Origin: Rhodocyclaceae bacterium
GTDB lineage: Bacteria; Pseudomonadota; Gammaproteobacteria; Burkholderiales; Rhodocyclaceae
DNA length: 64,000 bases
Assembly (NCBI GenBank): GCA_030824115.1
Contig: JAVBYI010000009.1
Coordinates: 1-64,000, forward strand
Direction of reading: 5' to 3'
Of this stretch, positions 46,201 through 54,384 are shown piece after piece; positions within the stretch are counted from its first letter, which is position 1, and each line of letters opens with the position of its first letter. Below the pieces are notes generated by a model that was not told the DNA's origin, did no database searches, and worked only from the letters and a program-made list of their open reading frames with translations. The position numbers were made by a program, and so were the translations under genes.

Positions 46201-47361
46201 GTCACCGCTGGTTACACCGGCACCCCGGCCATCAACACCGCACAGATCACCAATCAGGATGCTACGGCGATCAGCGGCGCGCTGGCCGGCGGATTTGCAA
46301 CAGCCACCGGGGGCAGTACCGATGCCGCGCTCGAATACCACGATGTCGGCACCATTACTTTCGGTACGGATGCGGTTGTCGATACCGGATTCAGCGCCCA
46401 GGATCAGGGCAAGACCCCGGCCCATTGCATTGCCGACTCGACCACCAACACGCTCAGCGGCAACCTCTATGGCTGCAACATCGGCAGCGCCGCCATCGCC
46501 GCCCTGGGCCGCTTCATTCCTGCTTATTTCGACACGCAAATCACCCCCACCTGCCCGGCCACCTTCGCCTTCTCGCGCCAGCCCTTCACGGTGACAGTCA
46601 CGGCCAAAAGCATCGCCGGTACCACCACGCCGGGTTACAGCGCCAGCCCGGGCCTCGCCAATGCTGTCACCCTGTCGGATGGCAACGCGGTGGCCACCGG
46701 CGCACTGACCAATACGGCGCTCGCAGCCGGCGCCTTCACCGCCGGGGTTGGCACCACCGCGACGCCGACATTTTCTTTCACCGCCGAACCATCGGCCCCG
46801 GCCTCGATCCTGTTGCGTGCCGTCGAATCCGGCGGCGATGGCGTGACCTCGAACGTCTCGACAACCGACTACCCAACCCACGTCGAAGGCGCCACCGAGG
46901 TACGCAGCGGGCGCTTTGTGGTCAGCAACGCCTTTGGCGCCGCAGCGCTGGCGCTGGCCGTTGCGCCCGGACAGATACAGTATTACAGCAGCGCCGGCGG
47001 CTGGGTCAATGACGACAACGACTGCACCACCATCCCGCTGCCAACCAGTCTCAATGGCGGCCTCGACTTCAGCGGCACGGGCGCTTTGGGGTTTGGCACT
47101 GCCGCTGCCTGGGTAGGCACGGCACAACCGGCAACCACCTCGACCGCTAACGGCGCAATCAGTTCGATGAGCGTGGGCGGCACCGCCCTAAGTGGCGGCA
47201 GTGTCGTGGGGCCCAATGCGTCGGGCTATGTCAAACTGAACCTGTCCGGCATTGCTAACTGGCCGGCATGGTTGTCCGTGCTGCCCGTAAAACTTTCATT
47301 CGGACTGTATAACCAGACCGGCAACTCGAAGCGGATCATTTATCGACGTGAGTTGCGCTAA
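43249..47361 (+). CDS. mshQ: MshQ-like giant pilus-associated protein (DUF6701)
   Basis: Secreted 1370-aa protein at the end of the MSHA operon, probably a pilus-tip adhesin. After a signal peptide come a beta-sandwich module (about 30-240, ...GDVLVATIAVRPYG..FSGVDTSSP), a lectin-like domain (about 248-740) and a long beta-rich DUF6701 region with Ig-like repeats. The lectin-like domain appears split: its first part (DNFNRASLGADW...) and last part (GHRYRITIDHTDNVHAYVQVERD) are separated by a second copy of the N-terminal module (about 420-640). This region contains no 24-nt element. Starts with an ATGA overlap to mshP. Confidence 0.85.
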   Translation: MKSTLRLAICLYSTLLLLVASPRSEAAINYVGQTNNGATSGNLSITPPTGSIGDVLVATIAVRPYGSTISTPSGWSLLLQSTNTNDVTMRMLTFYKVTTATSETATTWTIGGTNTGVTGGIMRFSGVDTSSPISASAANVNTASGYTVTASSVTPTVASAMLVTAHAFTSVPSSWTPPSGMSEALEAYSVTPPSTGGMGMEMNYQSLTTATATGTRVATASSAGTDVAYGIGHSLALTPSTTSCSYQYTDNFNRASLGADWAVTTSGGSFTPAIVNNRLRLTDLSLNSATSTHLGRSFPAAGNRVVIEFDSIAYGGNGADGIALVLSNAGIYPLAGAYGGSLGYAQRTGVNGFSGGWLGIGLDEYGNLPNPTEGRNGGTTFVPDSVTIRGSYTGSTPGTNGYAFHRNSGALSPGVDVAVGSGTITYVGAGANDDSGAQQDEADSGDVYPPLPAHQANDLLVCSVTSNDNIAHSVTGWNQLYQLAQSGALPRASVWWKLAASAAEPTPTVSHSGGSGIVARCAAFRGVDTTSPFDVTYGSAHQADTTNSDYVQSGSMTTVTANAMMLFVGHVNNDRCDLSASTTGGLSWNQSFCDEHNPGGGGNDETVALHYATKATAGAIGPISFSGPNGDENRGALIALRPASIIPTGHRYRITIDHTDNVHAYVQVERDTTATGSSYSTIIATYDAKAQSGQIALPDNFILSYTGSSGASNNIHEIDNLNICAAQPIVSPSLHHIRLYHDGSGTPGVGETVTFRACADTNCSVLYLGAVTLDLSVSGDQGWSSDPISFSGGLATVTLSKPTSGALTLGGTVTSPSGAEATRCFNGTTETCTFTFGATGFDAVQPAAAVGSPLYLRLSNVPFSVDVLAVTGGSINTSYVGTVLVDLVNPDAASGNCSDANTGLTSATTYSYVAGDLGRRTFSFTYPNAAANVKVRIRTSPATSVACSTDNFVIRPQSFALSGTLPTTPTVLAGKTFTLTADPGVTAGYTGTPAINTAQITNQDATAISGALAGGFATATGGSTDAALEYHDVGTITFGTDAVVDTGFSAQDQGKTPAHCIADSTTNTLSGNLYGCNIGSAAIAALGRFIPAYFDTQITPTCPATFAFSRQPFTVTVTAKSIAGTTTPGYSASPGLANAVTLSDGNAVATGALTNTALAAGAFTAGVGTTATPTFSFTAEPSAPASILLRAVESGGDGVTSNVSTTDYPTHVEGATEVRSGRFVVSNAFGAAALALAVAPGQIQYYSSAGGWVNDDNDCTTIPLPTSLNGGLDFSGTGALGFGTAAAWVGTAQPATTSTANGAISSMSVGGTALSGGSVVGPNASGYVKLNLSGIANWPAWLSVLPVKLSFGLYNQTGNSKRIIYRRELR

Positions 47362-47413
47362 ACAATACCGAGCAACGTCTTAAACTCACCACATCGTACT
47401 TGAGAGCAACACC

Positions 47414-47866
47414 ATGCCCACCTTTTTCCGCCATCTGCTTGCTGCCCTGCTTGCCCTGACCATCGCCCTGCCGGTGTTGGCTGCCGAACCAAATGTCGGC
47501 GCTGGCAAGGCGGCCGCTACCCTGAAGAATCGCATCGTCATCCAGGTGAACGAGGACGATGCCAAGAAGTGGATTGCGGTACTGGCCAATATCCGCAACA
47601 TTCAGGCCGACCTTGGCGCGAAAAATGTCAGCATTGCCGTGGTCGCCATCAGCTACGGCCTCGGCATGCTGACGGCCGAATCGCTCGCCGCCAACGACGT
47701 GCAGGATGCCCTCGCTACCGGTGTCGAGTTCATTGCCTGCGGCAACTCGATGAACGCGCAGAAAGTGGCAAAGGAAGACCTCGTCGATGGCGTGACGATT
47801 ACCAAGGCCGGCTACGTCGAGATCATGAAGCGCCAGCAGCAGGGCTGGACGTACCTTCGGCCATAA
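47414..47866 (+). CDS. Exported DsrE/DsrF-like protein
   Basis: 150-aa protein with a signal peptide (MPTFFRHLLAALLALTIALPVLAAEP) and a DsrE-like fold (RIVIQVNEDDAKKWIAVLANIRNIQADLGAKNVSIAVVAISYGLGML ... GVEFIACGNSMNAQKV). The cysteine in FIACGNSM is the only one in the mature part and is conserved in related exported DsrE proteins. Possibly handles sulfur in the periplasm, but this is not established. Repeat copy 13 lies right after the signal peptide (NVGAGKAA). Confidence 0.8.
   Translation: MPTFFRHLLAALLALTIALPVLAAEPNVGAGKAAATLKNRIVIQVNEDDAKKWIAVLANIRNIQADLGAKNVSIAVVAISYGLGMLTAESLAANDVQDALATGVEFIACGNSMNAQKVAKEDLVDGVTITKAGYVEIMKRQQQGWTYLRP
47491..47514 (-). repeat. Dispersed 24-nt element, copy 13 (in the DsrE-like gene)
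   Basis: Exact core, CATTT-type end, changes in the GAGAC part (CAAGGC). Read as NVGAGKAA immediately after the predicted signal cleavage site. Confidence 0.65.
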
Positions 47867-48529
47867 ATGCGGGCCATGATCGACTGGCAACAAATCGACA
47901 CCGTCCTGCTCGACATGGACGGCACGCTGCTTGATCTGCATTTCGACAACCATTTCTGGCAGACCCACGTGCCGCTGCGCTACGCCGAAGCGCGCCAGCT
48001 ACCAAACGATGTGGCCCGCGACGAACTGATGGCGCGCTACCACGCCCGCGCCGGGACGCTCGAATGGTATTCGGTGGACTTCTGGGCCACCGAACTGGAA
48101 CTCGACATCATGGCGCTCAAGGAAGAAGTGGCGCATTTGATCGCCGTACATCCGGCCGTGGTCGACTTCCTCGCCGCCACGCGCGCCGCCGGCAAACGCA
48201 TCGTGATGGCGACCAACGCGCACCACAAGAGCCTGACCTTGAAGATGGCCAGGACCGGACTCGAACCGCATTTCGATGCGCTCGTCTCGTCGCACGAACT
48301 CGGTTTTGCCAAGGAAGCGCGCGGCTTCTGGGAGAAGCTGCGCGAGGTCGAGCCATTCGACCTGGAACGCACCGTGCTGGTCGATGACAGCCTGCCCGTG
48401 CTCGATGCGGCGCGCGCTTTCGGCATCCGCCATCTGGTCGCCGTGCGTACCCCCGATACCCGGCAGCCACCGAAAGACACGCGCGGCTACCCGACCATCG
48501 ACAGCTTTGCCGAACTGATGCCCACCTGA
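47867..48529 (+). CDS. HAD hydrolase, GMP/IMP nucleotidase (YrfG-like)
   Basis: HAD superfamily phosphatase of 220 aa. Motif I is TVLLDMDGTLLDL, followed by HFDNHFWQTHVPLRYA, the YrfG hallmark. Motif II is IVMATNAH and motif IV is LVDDSLPVLDAA. YrfG of E. coli dephosphorylates GMP and IMP. Starts one base after the DsrE-like stop codon. A second in-frame ATG at 47876 is possible. Confidence 0.85.
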   Translation: MRAMIDWQQIDTVLLDMDGTLLDLHFDNHFWQTHVPLRYAEARQLPNDVARDELMARYHARAGTLEWYSVDFWATELELDIMALKEEVAHLIAVHPAVVDFLAATRAAGKRIVMATNAHHKSLTLKMARTGLEPHFDALVSSHELGFAKEARGFWEKLREVEPFDLERTVLVDDSLPVLDAARAFGIRHLVAVRTPDTRQPPKDTRGYPTIDSFAELMPT

Positions 48530-48532
48530 TCC

Positions 48533-50575
48533 ATGACCACCACGCACACCTTTCCGCTCGCCGGGCCGCTGTTGCGGGGATCACGCTGTCCGCGCGTCGC
48601 GCTGATCGGCCAGCCGCGTGCCGGCAAGAGCCGCATCTTCAAGGCCGCATCGAGCACGGTGGTGCATCACGAGCGCCTCGCCGGCGTTGGCCCGGCGTAT
48701 GCGGAATGCCAGGTCGAAGTCGGCCTCGAACAGATCTCCCTCGTTGATCTGCCGCCCTTCGACACCTTGCACACCCTCTCGGGCGACATGCCCGTGGTGC
48801 TCAAATACCTGCTGTGGGGCGACCGCTGGCCGACCATCGCGCGCCACGAATCGCATCAACCGGACACTGCCTTCGCCGCGCCCGACGTGCTGCTGCTGGT
48901 GATGGACGCCACGGCGCTGGAGCGCGATCTCGAACTCGCGCTGGAACTCGCGCAGATCGGCAAGCCGATGGTGATCGCGCTCAACCGCATGGACGAGGCA
49001 CGCAGCAAGCGGCTGTTCATCAACGTGCGCGCACTGTCGGACAAGCTTGGCGCCCCGGTGGTGCCGACCGTAGCGCACATGGGCATCGGCCTCGCCGACC
49101 TGTTCAGCACCGTCCTCCGCGCGGCACACGAGAAGCGCGCGCCGAAGCCACAGCCCCCCAGTCCCCACATCGTCGAGCATCTCGCACCGATCACCGACAT
49201 CGTCACGCAGGCCGCCGTCGCCAGCGCTTTTGACGTGCCCGCCACCTTCTTTGCCCTGCAACTGGCCGAGAACGACGATTACTTCTTTCAGGAATTGCGC
49301 TGCCATTTTCCGGCCGAGGCGATCACCCTGCTCGACGCGCGCGATGCCGCCAGCGACATCCTGCCGCGTCCGCTCGGCGAGGAAATTCACGCCGACCGCC
49401 ATCACCGCGCCGCCGTGCTTTACGAAGCCGTCACCCGCCCCGGCGGCGGCGCCTCTGGAGCGCGCTGGCAACCATTGCACAATTTGGCCGACGAGGTCTT
49501 CCTCCACCCGCGCTGGGGCTTCGCCGGCACGCTGGCGATCTTCGCCCTCGTGCTGTTCTTTGTCTTCGAGGTCAGCGCTTTTCTCGACAGCCTCACCGTC
49601 GCGCGCCTGATCGCCTGGGCCGAACCCTGGCAGCCGACCGATCTCATCGGCGTCCTCGGCCGCGCCGTACTCGACGGCGGCATCGGCCTGCTCGGCATCG
49701 TCATCCCCTACATGATCCCGCTGGTGGTGCTGCTGGTGCTGCTCGAAGAGTCGGGCATCATGCACCGCGTCGCCTTTGTCGTCGACCGTGGCTTCCACCA
49801 GCTCGGGCTGCACGGCGGCGTCGCCCTGCCCTTCCTGATGGGCCTCGGCTGCAACGTGCCGGCACTCGCCGCCACCGCCGCCGTCACCCATGGCCGCGAC
49901 AAGACCGTCGCCGCCCTCCTGATCACCTTCCTGCCCTGCTCGGCACGCTCGGCCATCCTGCTCGCGCTCGGCGGCAAATATCTCGGCGGCTTCGGTGTGT
50001 TCTGCCTGTTCATGCTCACACCAATTGTCGTCAGTCTGGTCGGCAAACTGCTCAAGCGCCGCTACCCGGAAACCACGCCGGGCATGATCCAGGCCATCCC
50101 GCCCTACGCCGTACCGACCCTGCACGCATTGTTGTGGAACACCTGGGAACGCAGCCGCGACATCGTCACCATCGTGCTGCCGCTGCTGGTTGCCGGCAGC
50201 GTCGTGCTCGCGCTGCTGGCGCACTTCGGCGCCGATGCCTGGATCAACCTCGCGCTGACGCCGATCACGGTCTGGTGGCTCGGTCTACCGGTCGTCCTTG
50301 GCGTGCCGATCCTGTTCGGTGTGTTGCGCAAGGAACTCTCGCTGCTGATGGTCTTTCAAGCCCTCGGCACACAGGAACTGGCCGGCGTGCTGAGCACCAC
50401 GCAGATCGCCACCTTCCTCGTCTTCCTGACCTTCTACGTCCCCTGCGTGTCGACCTTCGCGATGATGCTCAAGCTGCTCGGGCGGCGCGAAGCGCTCTTC
50501 TCGTTGGTGCTGTCAATCGGCGCGGCGCTGGCCGTCGCCCTCGCCGTGCGCCTGCCGCTGGAACTGTTGCTCTGA
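48533..50575 (+). CDS. FeoB-like ferrous iron transporter with divergent G motifs
   Basis: 680-aa fusion of an N-terminal GTPase domain and a polytopic FeoB core. The membrane part has both gate motifs (LMGLGCNVPALAATAAVTHGRDKTVAALLITFLPCSARSAI and GVLRKELSLLMVFQALG). The GTPase G1 is GQPRAGKS (26-33), instead of the common GNPNSGKT, and G3 is DLPP (72-75), lacking the glycine of DxPG; G4 NRMD (151-154) is normal. No feoA or feoC is near. Probably Fe(II) uptake, but GTP use may be altered. Four bases after the HAD gene. Confidence 0.82.
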   Translation: MTTTHTFPLAGPLLRGSRCPRVALIGQPRAGKSRIFKAASSTVVHHERLAGVGPAYAECQVEVGLEQISLVDLPPFDTLHTLSGDMPVVLKYLLWGDRWPTIARHESHQPDTAFAAPDVLLLVMDATALERDLELALELAQIGKPMVIALNRMDEARSKRLFINVRALSDKLGAPVVPTVAHMGIGLADLFSTVLRAAHEKRAPKPQPPSPHIVEHLAPITDIVTQAAVASAFDVPATFFALQLAENDDYFFQELRCHFPAEAITLLDARDAASDILPRPLGEEIHADRHHRAAVLYEAVTRPGGGASGARWQPLHNLADEVFLHPRWGFAGTLAIFALVLFFVFEVSAFLDSLTVARLIAWAEPWQPTDLIGVLGRAVLDGGIGLLGIVIPYMIPLVVLLVLLEESGIMHRVAFVVDRGFHQLGLHGGVALPFLMGLGCNVPALAATAAVTHGRDKTVAALLITFLPCSARSAILLALGGKYLGGFGVFCLFMLTPIVVSLVGKLLKRRYPETTPGMIQAIPPYAVPTLHALLWNTWERSRDIVTIVLPLLVAGSVVLALLAHFGADAWINLALTPITVWWLGLPVVLGVPILFGVLRKELSLLMVFQALGTQELAGVLSTTQIATFLVFLTFYVPCVSTFAMMLKLLGRREALFSLVLSIGAALAVALAVRLPLELLL

Positions 50576-50582
50576 GGCCACC

Positions 50583-51023
50583 ATGCAATCTCTTTCCGGC
50601 ATCACCGACGTCGCCCATGTCATCCAGCTCGCTGTCGCCCCTGTCTTCCTGCTGACCGGCGTCGGCGCCATCCTGTCCGTGCTGGTCAATCGACTCGGCC
50701 GCGTCGTCGACCGCTTCCGCACGCTGGAACACACACTCGCCGCCTTGCATGAGGCGGCGCTCGCCTCCACACGACTGGAAATGGACATCCTGTCGCGCCG
50801 GGCGCGGATGATCCACTGGGCCATCGGGCTGTGCACCGGCTGCGCTCTGCTGGTCTGCATGGTCATCGCCACACTCTTCATCGGCTCGATCACCGCCGTC
50901 GAAATGCCCGCCACCATCGCCAGCCTGTTCATCCTCGCGATGCTGGCGCTGGTCATGGGCCTGCTATGCTTCCTGCGCGAAATCGCCCTCGCCACCGGCG
51001 GCATCCACGTCGTACCGCGGTAA
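50583..51023 (+). CDS. DUF2721 family membrane protein
   Basis: 146-aa inner-membrane protein with three helices (about 8-30, 79-101 and 108-130) and the DUF2721 hallmark LAVAPVFLLTGVGAILSVLVNRLGRVVDRFR. Function unknown. Seven bases after the feoB-like gene, so likely cotranscribed; the pairing may mean a link to ion transport, but this is only context. Confidence 0.82.
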   Translation: MQSLSGITDVAHVIQLAVAPVFLLTGVGAILSVLVNRLGRVVDRFRTLEHTLAALHEAALASTRLEMDILSRRARMIHWAIGLCTGCALLVCMVIATLFIGSITAVEMPATIASLFILAMLALVMGLLCFLREIALATGGIHVVPR

Positions 51024-51026
51024 TGC

Positions 51027-51050
51027 GCCGTCGGCCCAGCGCCGACATTT
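51027..51050 (+). repeat. Dispersed 24-nt element, copy 14 (intergenic, forms a hairpin)
   Basis: Diverged at positions 7-10 so that it contains a perfect 6-bp inverted repeat GTCGGC / GCCGAC around CCAGC. Begins three bases after the DUF2721 stop, in a convergent intergenic region. Confidence 0.7.
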
Positions 51051-51138
51051 CACAAGTCGACTATGTGCCCTGAGCAGTTGTAGGGCGATCGCAATAGCAG
51101 ACGTCGGCCTGCTGGAACATGTCCTCGCGCTTGAAGGG

Positions 51139-51993
51139 TTAGACCTCTTCCAACTCCTTGAGCGTCTTGCCTGTGGAATCTCGCCAAGCGGTAAGTCCGT
51201 TTGCGCCTCCTCCGTGGACAACTGCGGCAGCCGCACTTGGACTAGAGAATTCTGTATTCTGGGTGAAGACGTAGAGGCCATCCCTCTCGATGAGCATTCC
51301 ATCCTGAATCAGTTTGTGCCGTAAGGCGACGACAAATGGGTGCTGGCTTTCGGCGGACGGTCGCAATGCCAGCACGGCCGTGGAATCCTTGAACACCACA
51401 AAGCCCGCCTCCGTACGCCTGCCTTGAGCAAGCACGTTCTTGATCTTGCAAATGAGGTTTGGCTGGGCCTTCGTTGGTTTCGCCGACCCTGAGATTGGTG
51501 TCAACAGATCAGAACCGAGAACTGGCAACACCTGCCGGATTCGAGAGAGAAAGACTTCCATGTCTTCGCGGTCAGACTCGGGAAGCTTTGGGTTGCTCCC
51601 ATTGACGTTCTCAAGCTCGTAGCGTCCCGCAGTCTTTGATTCTTGCCAAAGTCTATTTTCCAGGAACCGCACGTGCGCCTTGGTCAGGTTCTCGTCCTTG
51701 CTAACGAAGACAACGATTGAGTTCCAGAATTCCAGTGCCTTTGCCTTATGTTGCTTCAGGCGCTCCTTGATTACTTCTGCTTCACCAATGTACGCCTGTG
51801 GGTTCCCGGTATCTGGATTTGTTCCGAGAAGAAAGTACACCCCCGCGCTTCCAAGCTCTTCACGTGACAAGAGGTCGTCAAGCTCGGTGCGTGGAGCCGC
51901 CAGCGCTTTACCAGTCCAGTTTGAAACCTCGCCAACTCGCAGGCGCTTCGCGTCTCCGTGGGGCAAGAAGAGCTTGATCGTGGCTGAAGTCAT
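51139..51993 (-). CDS. GIY-YIG nuclease domain protein with DUF4357
   Basis: 284-aa protein with a GIY-YIG-like domain in the first half (GVYFLL at 51-56, AYIGEAE at 67-73, then VIKERLKQH and RFLENRLW with the catalytic-type Arg/Glu) and a C-terminal DUF4357 (NGLTAWRDSTGKTLKELE). Such proteins are common as accessory genes of unknown function. The gene is richer in A/T than its neighbours (visible codons such as tcgcgtctccg vs GC3-rich flanks), suggesting recent acquisition, like the adjoining 230-bp gap. Confidence 0.82.
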   Translation of the reverse strand: MTSATIKLFLPHGDAKRLRVGEVSNWTGKALAAPRTELDDLLSREELGSAGVYFLLGTNPDTGNPQAYIGEAEVIKERLKQHKAKALEFWNSIVVFVSKDENLTKAHVRFLENRLWQESKTAGRYELENVNGSNPKLPESDREDMEVFLSRIRQVLPVLGSDLLTPISGSAKPTKAQPNLICKIKNVLAQGRRTEAGFVVFKDSTAVLALRPSAESQHPFVVALRHKLIQDGMLIERDGLYVFTQNTEFSSPSAAAAVVHGGGANGLTAWRDSTGKTLKELEEV

Positions 51994-52206
51994 GATTTTC
52001 GTACGCAGTGAAGTCCGCAGGATGTTCTTGAAGGGGCGTTTAAGGTGACCGTGCCTCGCGTGTTTGTTATGCGCGGGCCGTGACCAAGAATTATGGCGAT
52101 TGAAATTCCGATGTGCTGTGACAAATGCTAAGACAATATACCAATCGGCAGTCGTGAGTGGCCGCTATGTATTGCAATTCCCACAGGCAGGTGATGGCCG
52201 ACAAGT

Positions 52207-52230
52207 GCCGTCCCGCCAGCGCCGACTTTT
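52207..52230 (+). repeat. Dispersed 24-nt element, copy 15 (C-type, overlaps the hepT stop codon)
   Basis: Full consensus at the 3' end of the HepT-like gene; two bases of the TAA stop belong to the element, as at mcm. Confidence 0.85.
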
Positions 52231-52561
52231 ATGGCTTCACTTGCGCGACAACAAACTGCTTCAGTGTCGGCAGGTCGTCCACCACGGTGACGAACACGAT
52301 GCGCCAATCCACCGAGAAATACGCATGCACGGCGATATTGCGAAAGCCGATGATTTCCTTCCAAGGAATTTCCGGCAAGCCGTTGCGCGTGGCGTCGGAC
52401 AGCCTCGCGGCCGCTTCGCCGATGGTGGAAAGTTTTTGCAGTACCGCACTCTGGACGAGCTCGTCGGACAGGAAACGTGCTTCGTCGAAATCTGTCACAA
52501 ACCGTTCGATTGCCTCGATGGCATCGAGGATGTCCGCCAGATACAGCGCATCACTCCGCAT
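52229..52561 (-). CDS. HepT-like HEPN toxin
   Basis: 110-aa HEPN-domain protein, the toxin half of a MntA/HepT module. The RNase-type motif R74-x4-H79 is in IGFRNIAVHAYFSVDW, and Y81 is in the position where the antitoxin can attach AMP in studied HepT proteins. The start at 52561 gives the normal length. It overlaps the nucleotidyltransferase gene by 11 bp. Confidence 0.87.
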   Translation of the reverse strand: MRSDALYLADILDAIEAIERFVTDFDEARFLSDELVQSAVLQKLSTIGEAAARLSDATRNGLPEIPWKEIIGFRNIAVHAYFSVDWRIVFVTVVDDLPTLKQFVVAQVKP

Positions 52562-52850
52562 GGATGACCTGAGCGTCGCGGAGGATATCGTCGCGGATGT
52601 GGCGGTTGATACCGTTCTTGGTGAGCAGGTCGACCGGCCGGCCGAAGATCCGCGCCAGTTCGTCGCGCATCCGCTGCAAGGCAATCAGGCCGACCCGGGC
52701 TTCTGGCGCAATGTCGATCAGCACATCGACGTCGCTGTCTGCCCCGAAATCCCCGCGCACGGCGGAACCGAAGACAGACAGTTCGCGCACGGCATGGGCG
52801 CGACAGAATGCCTGAAGGTCGGCCTGCGGAATAAGAAGTTGCGGGTTCAT
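52551..52850 (-). CDS. MntA-like minimal nucleotidyltransferase antitoxin
   Basis: 99-aa minimal nucleotidyltransferase. It has the GS-x10-DxD motif (G28 S29 ... D40 and D42 in GSAVRGDFGADSDVDVLIDI) and the GRPVDLLTKNGINRHIRDDIL segment. In the family it blocks HepT by adding AMP to a tyrosine. Translated first, overlapping hepT. Start MNPQLLIPQ at 52850. Confidence 0.88.
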   Translation of the reverse strand: MNPQLLIPQADLQAFCRAHAVRELSVFGSAVRGDFGADSDVDVLIDIAPEARVGLIALQRMRDELARIFGRPVDLLTKNGINRHIRDDILRDAQVIHAE

Positions 52851-52983
52851 GGCGATGCCCATGTAAATCAACGAGCATCAAATTTACCATTGAAGCGGCG
52901 TGTACGGCGGTCGTTGGAATGGCTGCTTTACACGGACACGAACGACGACGGCTTCTGGCCGACAATCAACCGATCCCTACCCG

Positions 52984-53925
52984 CTAACCACCCGAGGTCA
53001 GTGCCAGTACCAGCGGGGTCGTGACCGACGACAGCAGCGTGGACAACACCATGCCCGCCGCCACCGGGCCTTGCAGGCTGCGGAACTGTTGCGCCATCAT
53101 GTAAACGTTGATGCCGATGGCCAGCGAGGCGAGCAGTGTCACGGCTTGCGTTTCCAGCGGCGGCAGGCCGAGCGCCCGCGCCAGCAGCCAGACCACCAGC
53201 GGCTGCACGCCGAGCTTGATGACGCAGATTGCCAGACTTTGACTCAATCCCTCGCGAATCCGGTAGGCGGCAAGTCCCATACCGAGCACCACCAGCGAAA
53301 ACGGCACCGCGCCCTGACCGAGCATCGCCAGCGGCAGATCGATGAAGGCCGGCAGGGGCGTCTCGGCAAAGCCCCATAGCGTGCCGGCAAGGATCGAGGC
53401 AACAATCGGGTTGGTCAGCACACCGCGCGCCGTCTTGCCGAAGCCGCGCACCGAAAACGCGCCGTGGCGTGCCCACTCGACAGAGACGGTGACCAGCGTC
53501 CACAGGATCAGCGCATTGAAGACGATCACCATCGACACCGCCGGCAGGGCGCTGTCGCCCAGCGTGGTGCGGGCAATGGCGACGCCGAGCATGACGTTGT
53601 TGGAGAACACGCCGCCCAGCGCGAACACCGACTGGGCCACGCCATCGAGCCGGAACAGGCTGTGCGCGACCAGCCGGCCGATCACGAAGACGATCAGGCA
53701 GCCGCCAAAAAACGCCAGCAGCAAGCGCACGTCAACGGACGGCATGTGCGAGAAATCGCTCATCATCCGAAATAGCATCGCCGGCATCGCCACCGCATAG
53801 GCGAAGCGGCCGAGCGTCTCGGACACCGTCTCGGGCCAGCGCCCGAAGCGGGCGAGCGCATAGCCCAACAGCACCAGCAGGAACAGCGGGCTGGCGAGCG
53901 AAAAGTGGTGGAGAAAGGCGCTCAC
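52984..53925 (-). CDS. AEC family (auxin efflux carrier-like) permease
   Basis: 313-aa permease of the AEC family, with about ten TM helices in two five-helix repeats ([17 protein letters not shown] at the start; [18 protein letters not shown] with the N/G-rich crossover; [40 protein letters not shown]). Substrates in the family are organic acids such as malate or malonate. The GTG start at 53925 overlaps the VOC stop (GTGA). Confidence 0.85.
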   Translation of the reverse strand: MSAFLHHFSLASPLFLLVLLGYALARFGRWPETVSETLGRFAYAVAMPAMLFRMMSDFSHMPSVDVRLLLAFFGGCLIVFVIGRLVAHSLFRLDGVAQSVFALGGVFSNNVMLGVAIARTTLGDSALPAVSMVIVFNALILWTLVTVSVEWARHGAFSVRGFGKTARGVLTNPIVASILAGTLWGFAETPLPAFIDLPLAMLGQGAVPFSLVVLGMGLAAYRIREGLSQSLAICVIKLGVQPLVVWLLARALGLPPLETQAVTLLASLAIGINVYMMAQQFRSLQGPVAAGMVLSTLLSSVTTPLVLALTSGG

Positions 53926-54383
53926 CCGAGCGCGGCGATCACCTCGGGCGGCGCCTGCACCAGTTCGATCAGCACGCCTTCGCCGGCAATCGGAAATTCG
54001 TCGTTCGATTTCGGATGCAGGAAGCAGATGTCGTAGCCCGCCGCGCCCTTGCGGATGCCGCCGGGGGCGAAACGCACGCCCTGTGCGGTGAGCCATTCCA
54101 CCGCCTTGGGCAGATCGTCGATCCACAGGCCGACGTGGTTCAGCGGCGTCGTGTGCACCGCCGGTTTCTTCTCGGGATCAACCGGCTGCATCAGGTCGAC
54201 CTCGACCTTGAAGGCGCCCTTGCCCATGGCGCAGATGTCCTCATCCACGTTCTCGCGCTCGGAGACGAAATTGCCGGTGACTTCGAGACCCAGCTTGTCG
54301 ACCCACAGCGTGCGCAGCTTGTCCTTGGACGGACCGCCGATGGCGATCTGCTGGATGCCCAATACCTTGAATGGTCTGCTCAT
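53922..54383 (-). CDS. VOC family protein, possible methylmalonyl-CoA epimerase
   Basis: 153-aa protein with two glyoxalase-type modules ([32 protein letters not shown] and [25 protein letters not shown]). The ending [24 protein letters not shown] resembles methylmalonyl-CoA epimerase, in which FLHPKxxxGVLxEL is typical, and metal ligands (His in HVGL, Glu in IELVQ) are present. An epimerase is what the mcm module at 33-40 kb lacks. A glyoxalase or other VOC role is possible. One base after lgt. Confidence 0.6.
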   Translation of the reverse strand: MSRPFKVLGIQQIAIGGPSKDKLRTLWVDKLGLEVTGNFVSERENVDEDICAMGKGAFKVEVDLMQPVDPEKKPAVHTTPLNHVGLWIDDLPKAVEWLTAQGVRFAPGGIRKGAAGYDICFLHPKSNDEFPIAGEGVLIELVQAPPEVIAALG

Positions 54384-54384
54384 A

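Noticed and set aside
46756-46780. GCGACGCCGACATTTTC in mshQ, similar to the right end of the element
   Set aside because: Only the last 12 or so bases resemble it and the 11-nt core is broken; it encodes an ordinary TPTFSFTAEP stretch of an Ig-like repeat.
48581-50224. 547-codon open frame opposite the FeoB-like gene
   Set aside because: Shadow frame with repetitive acidic and glutamine-rich sequence and no recognisable domain.
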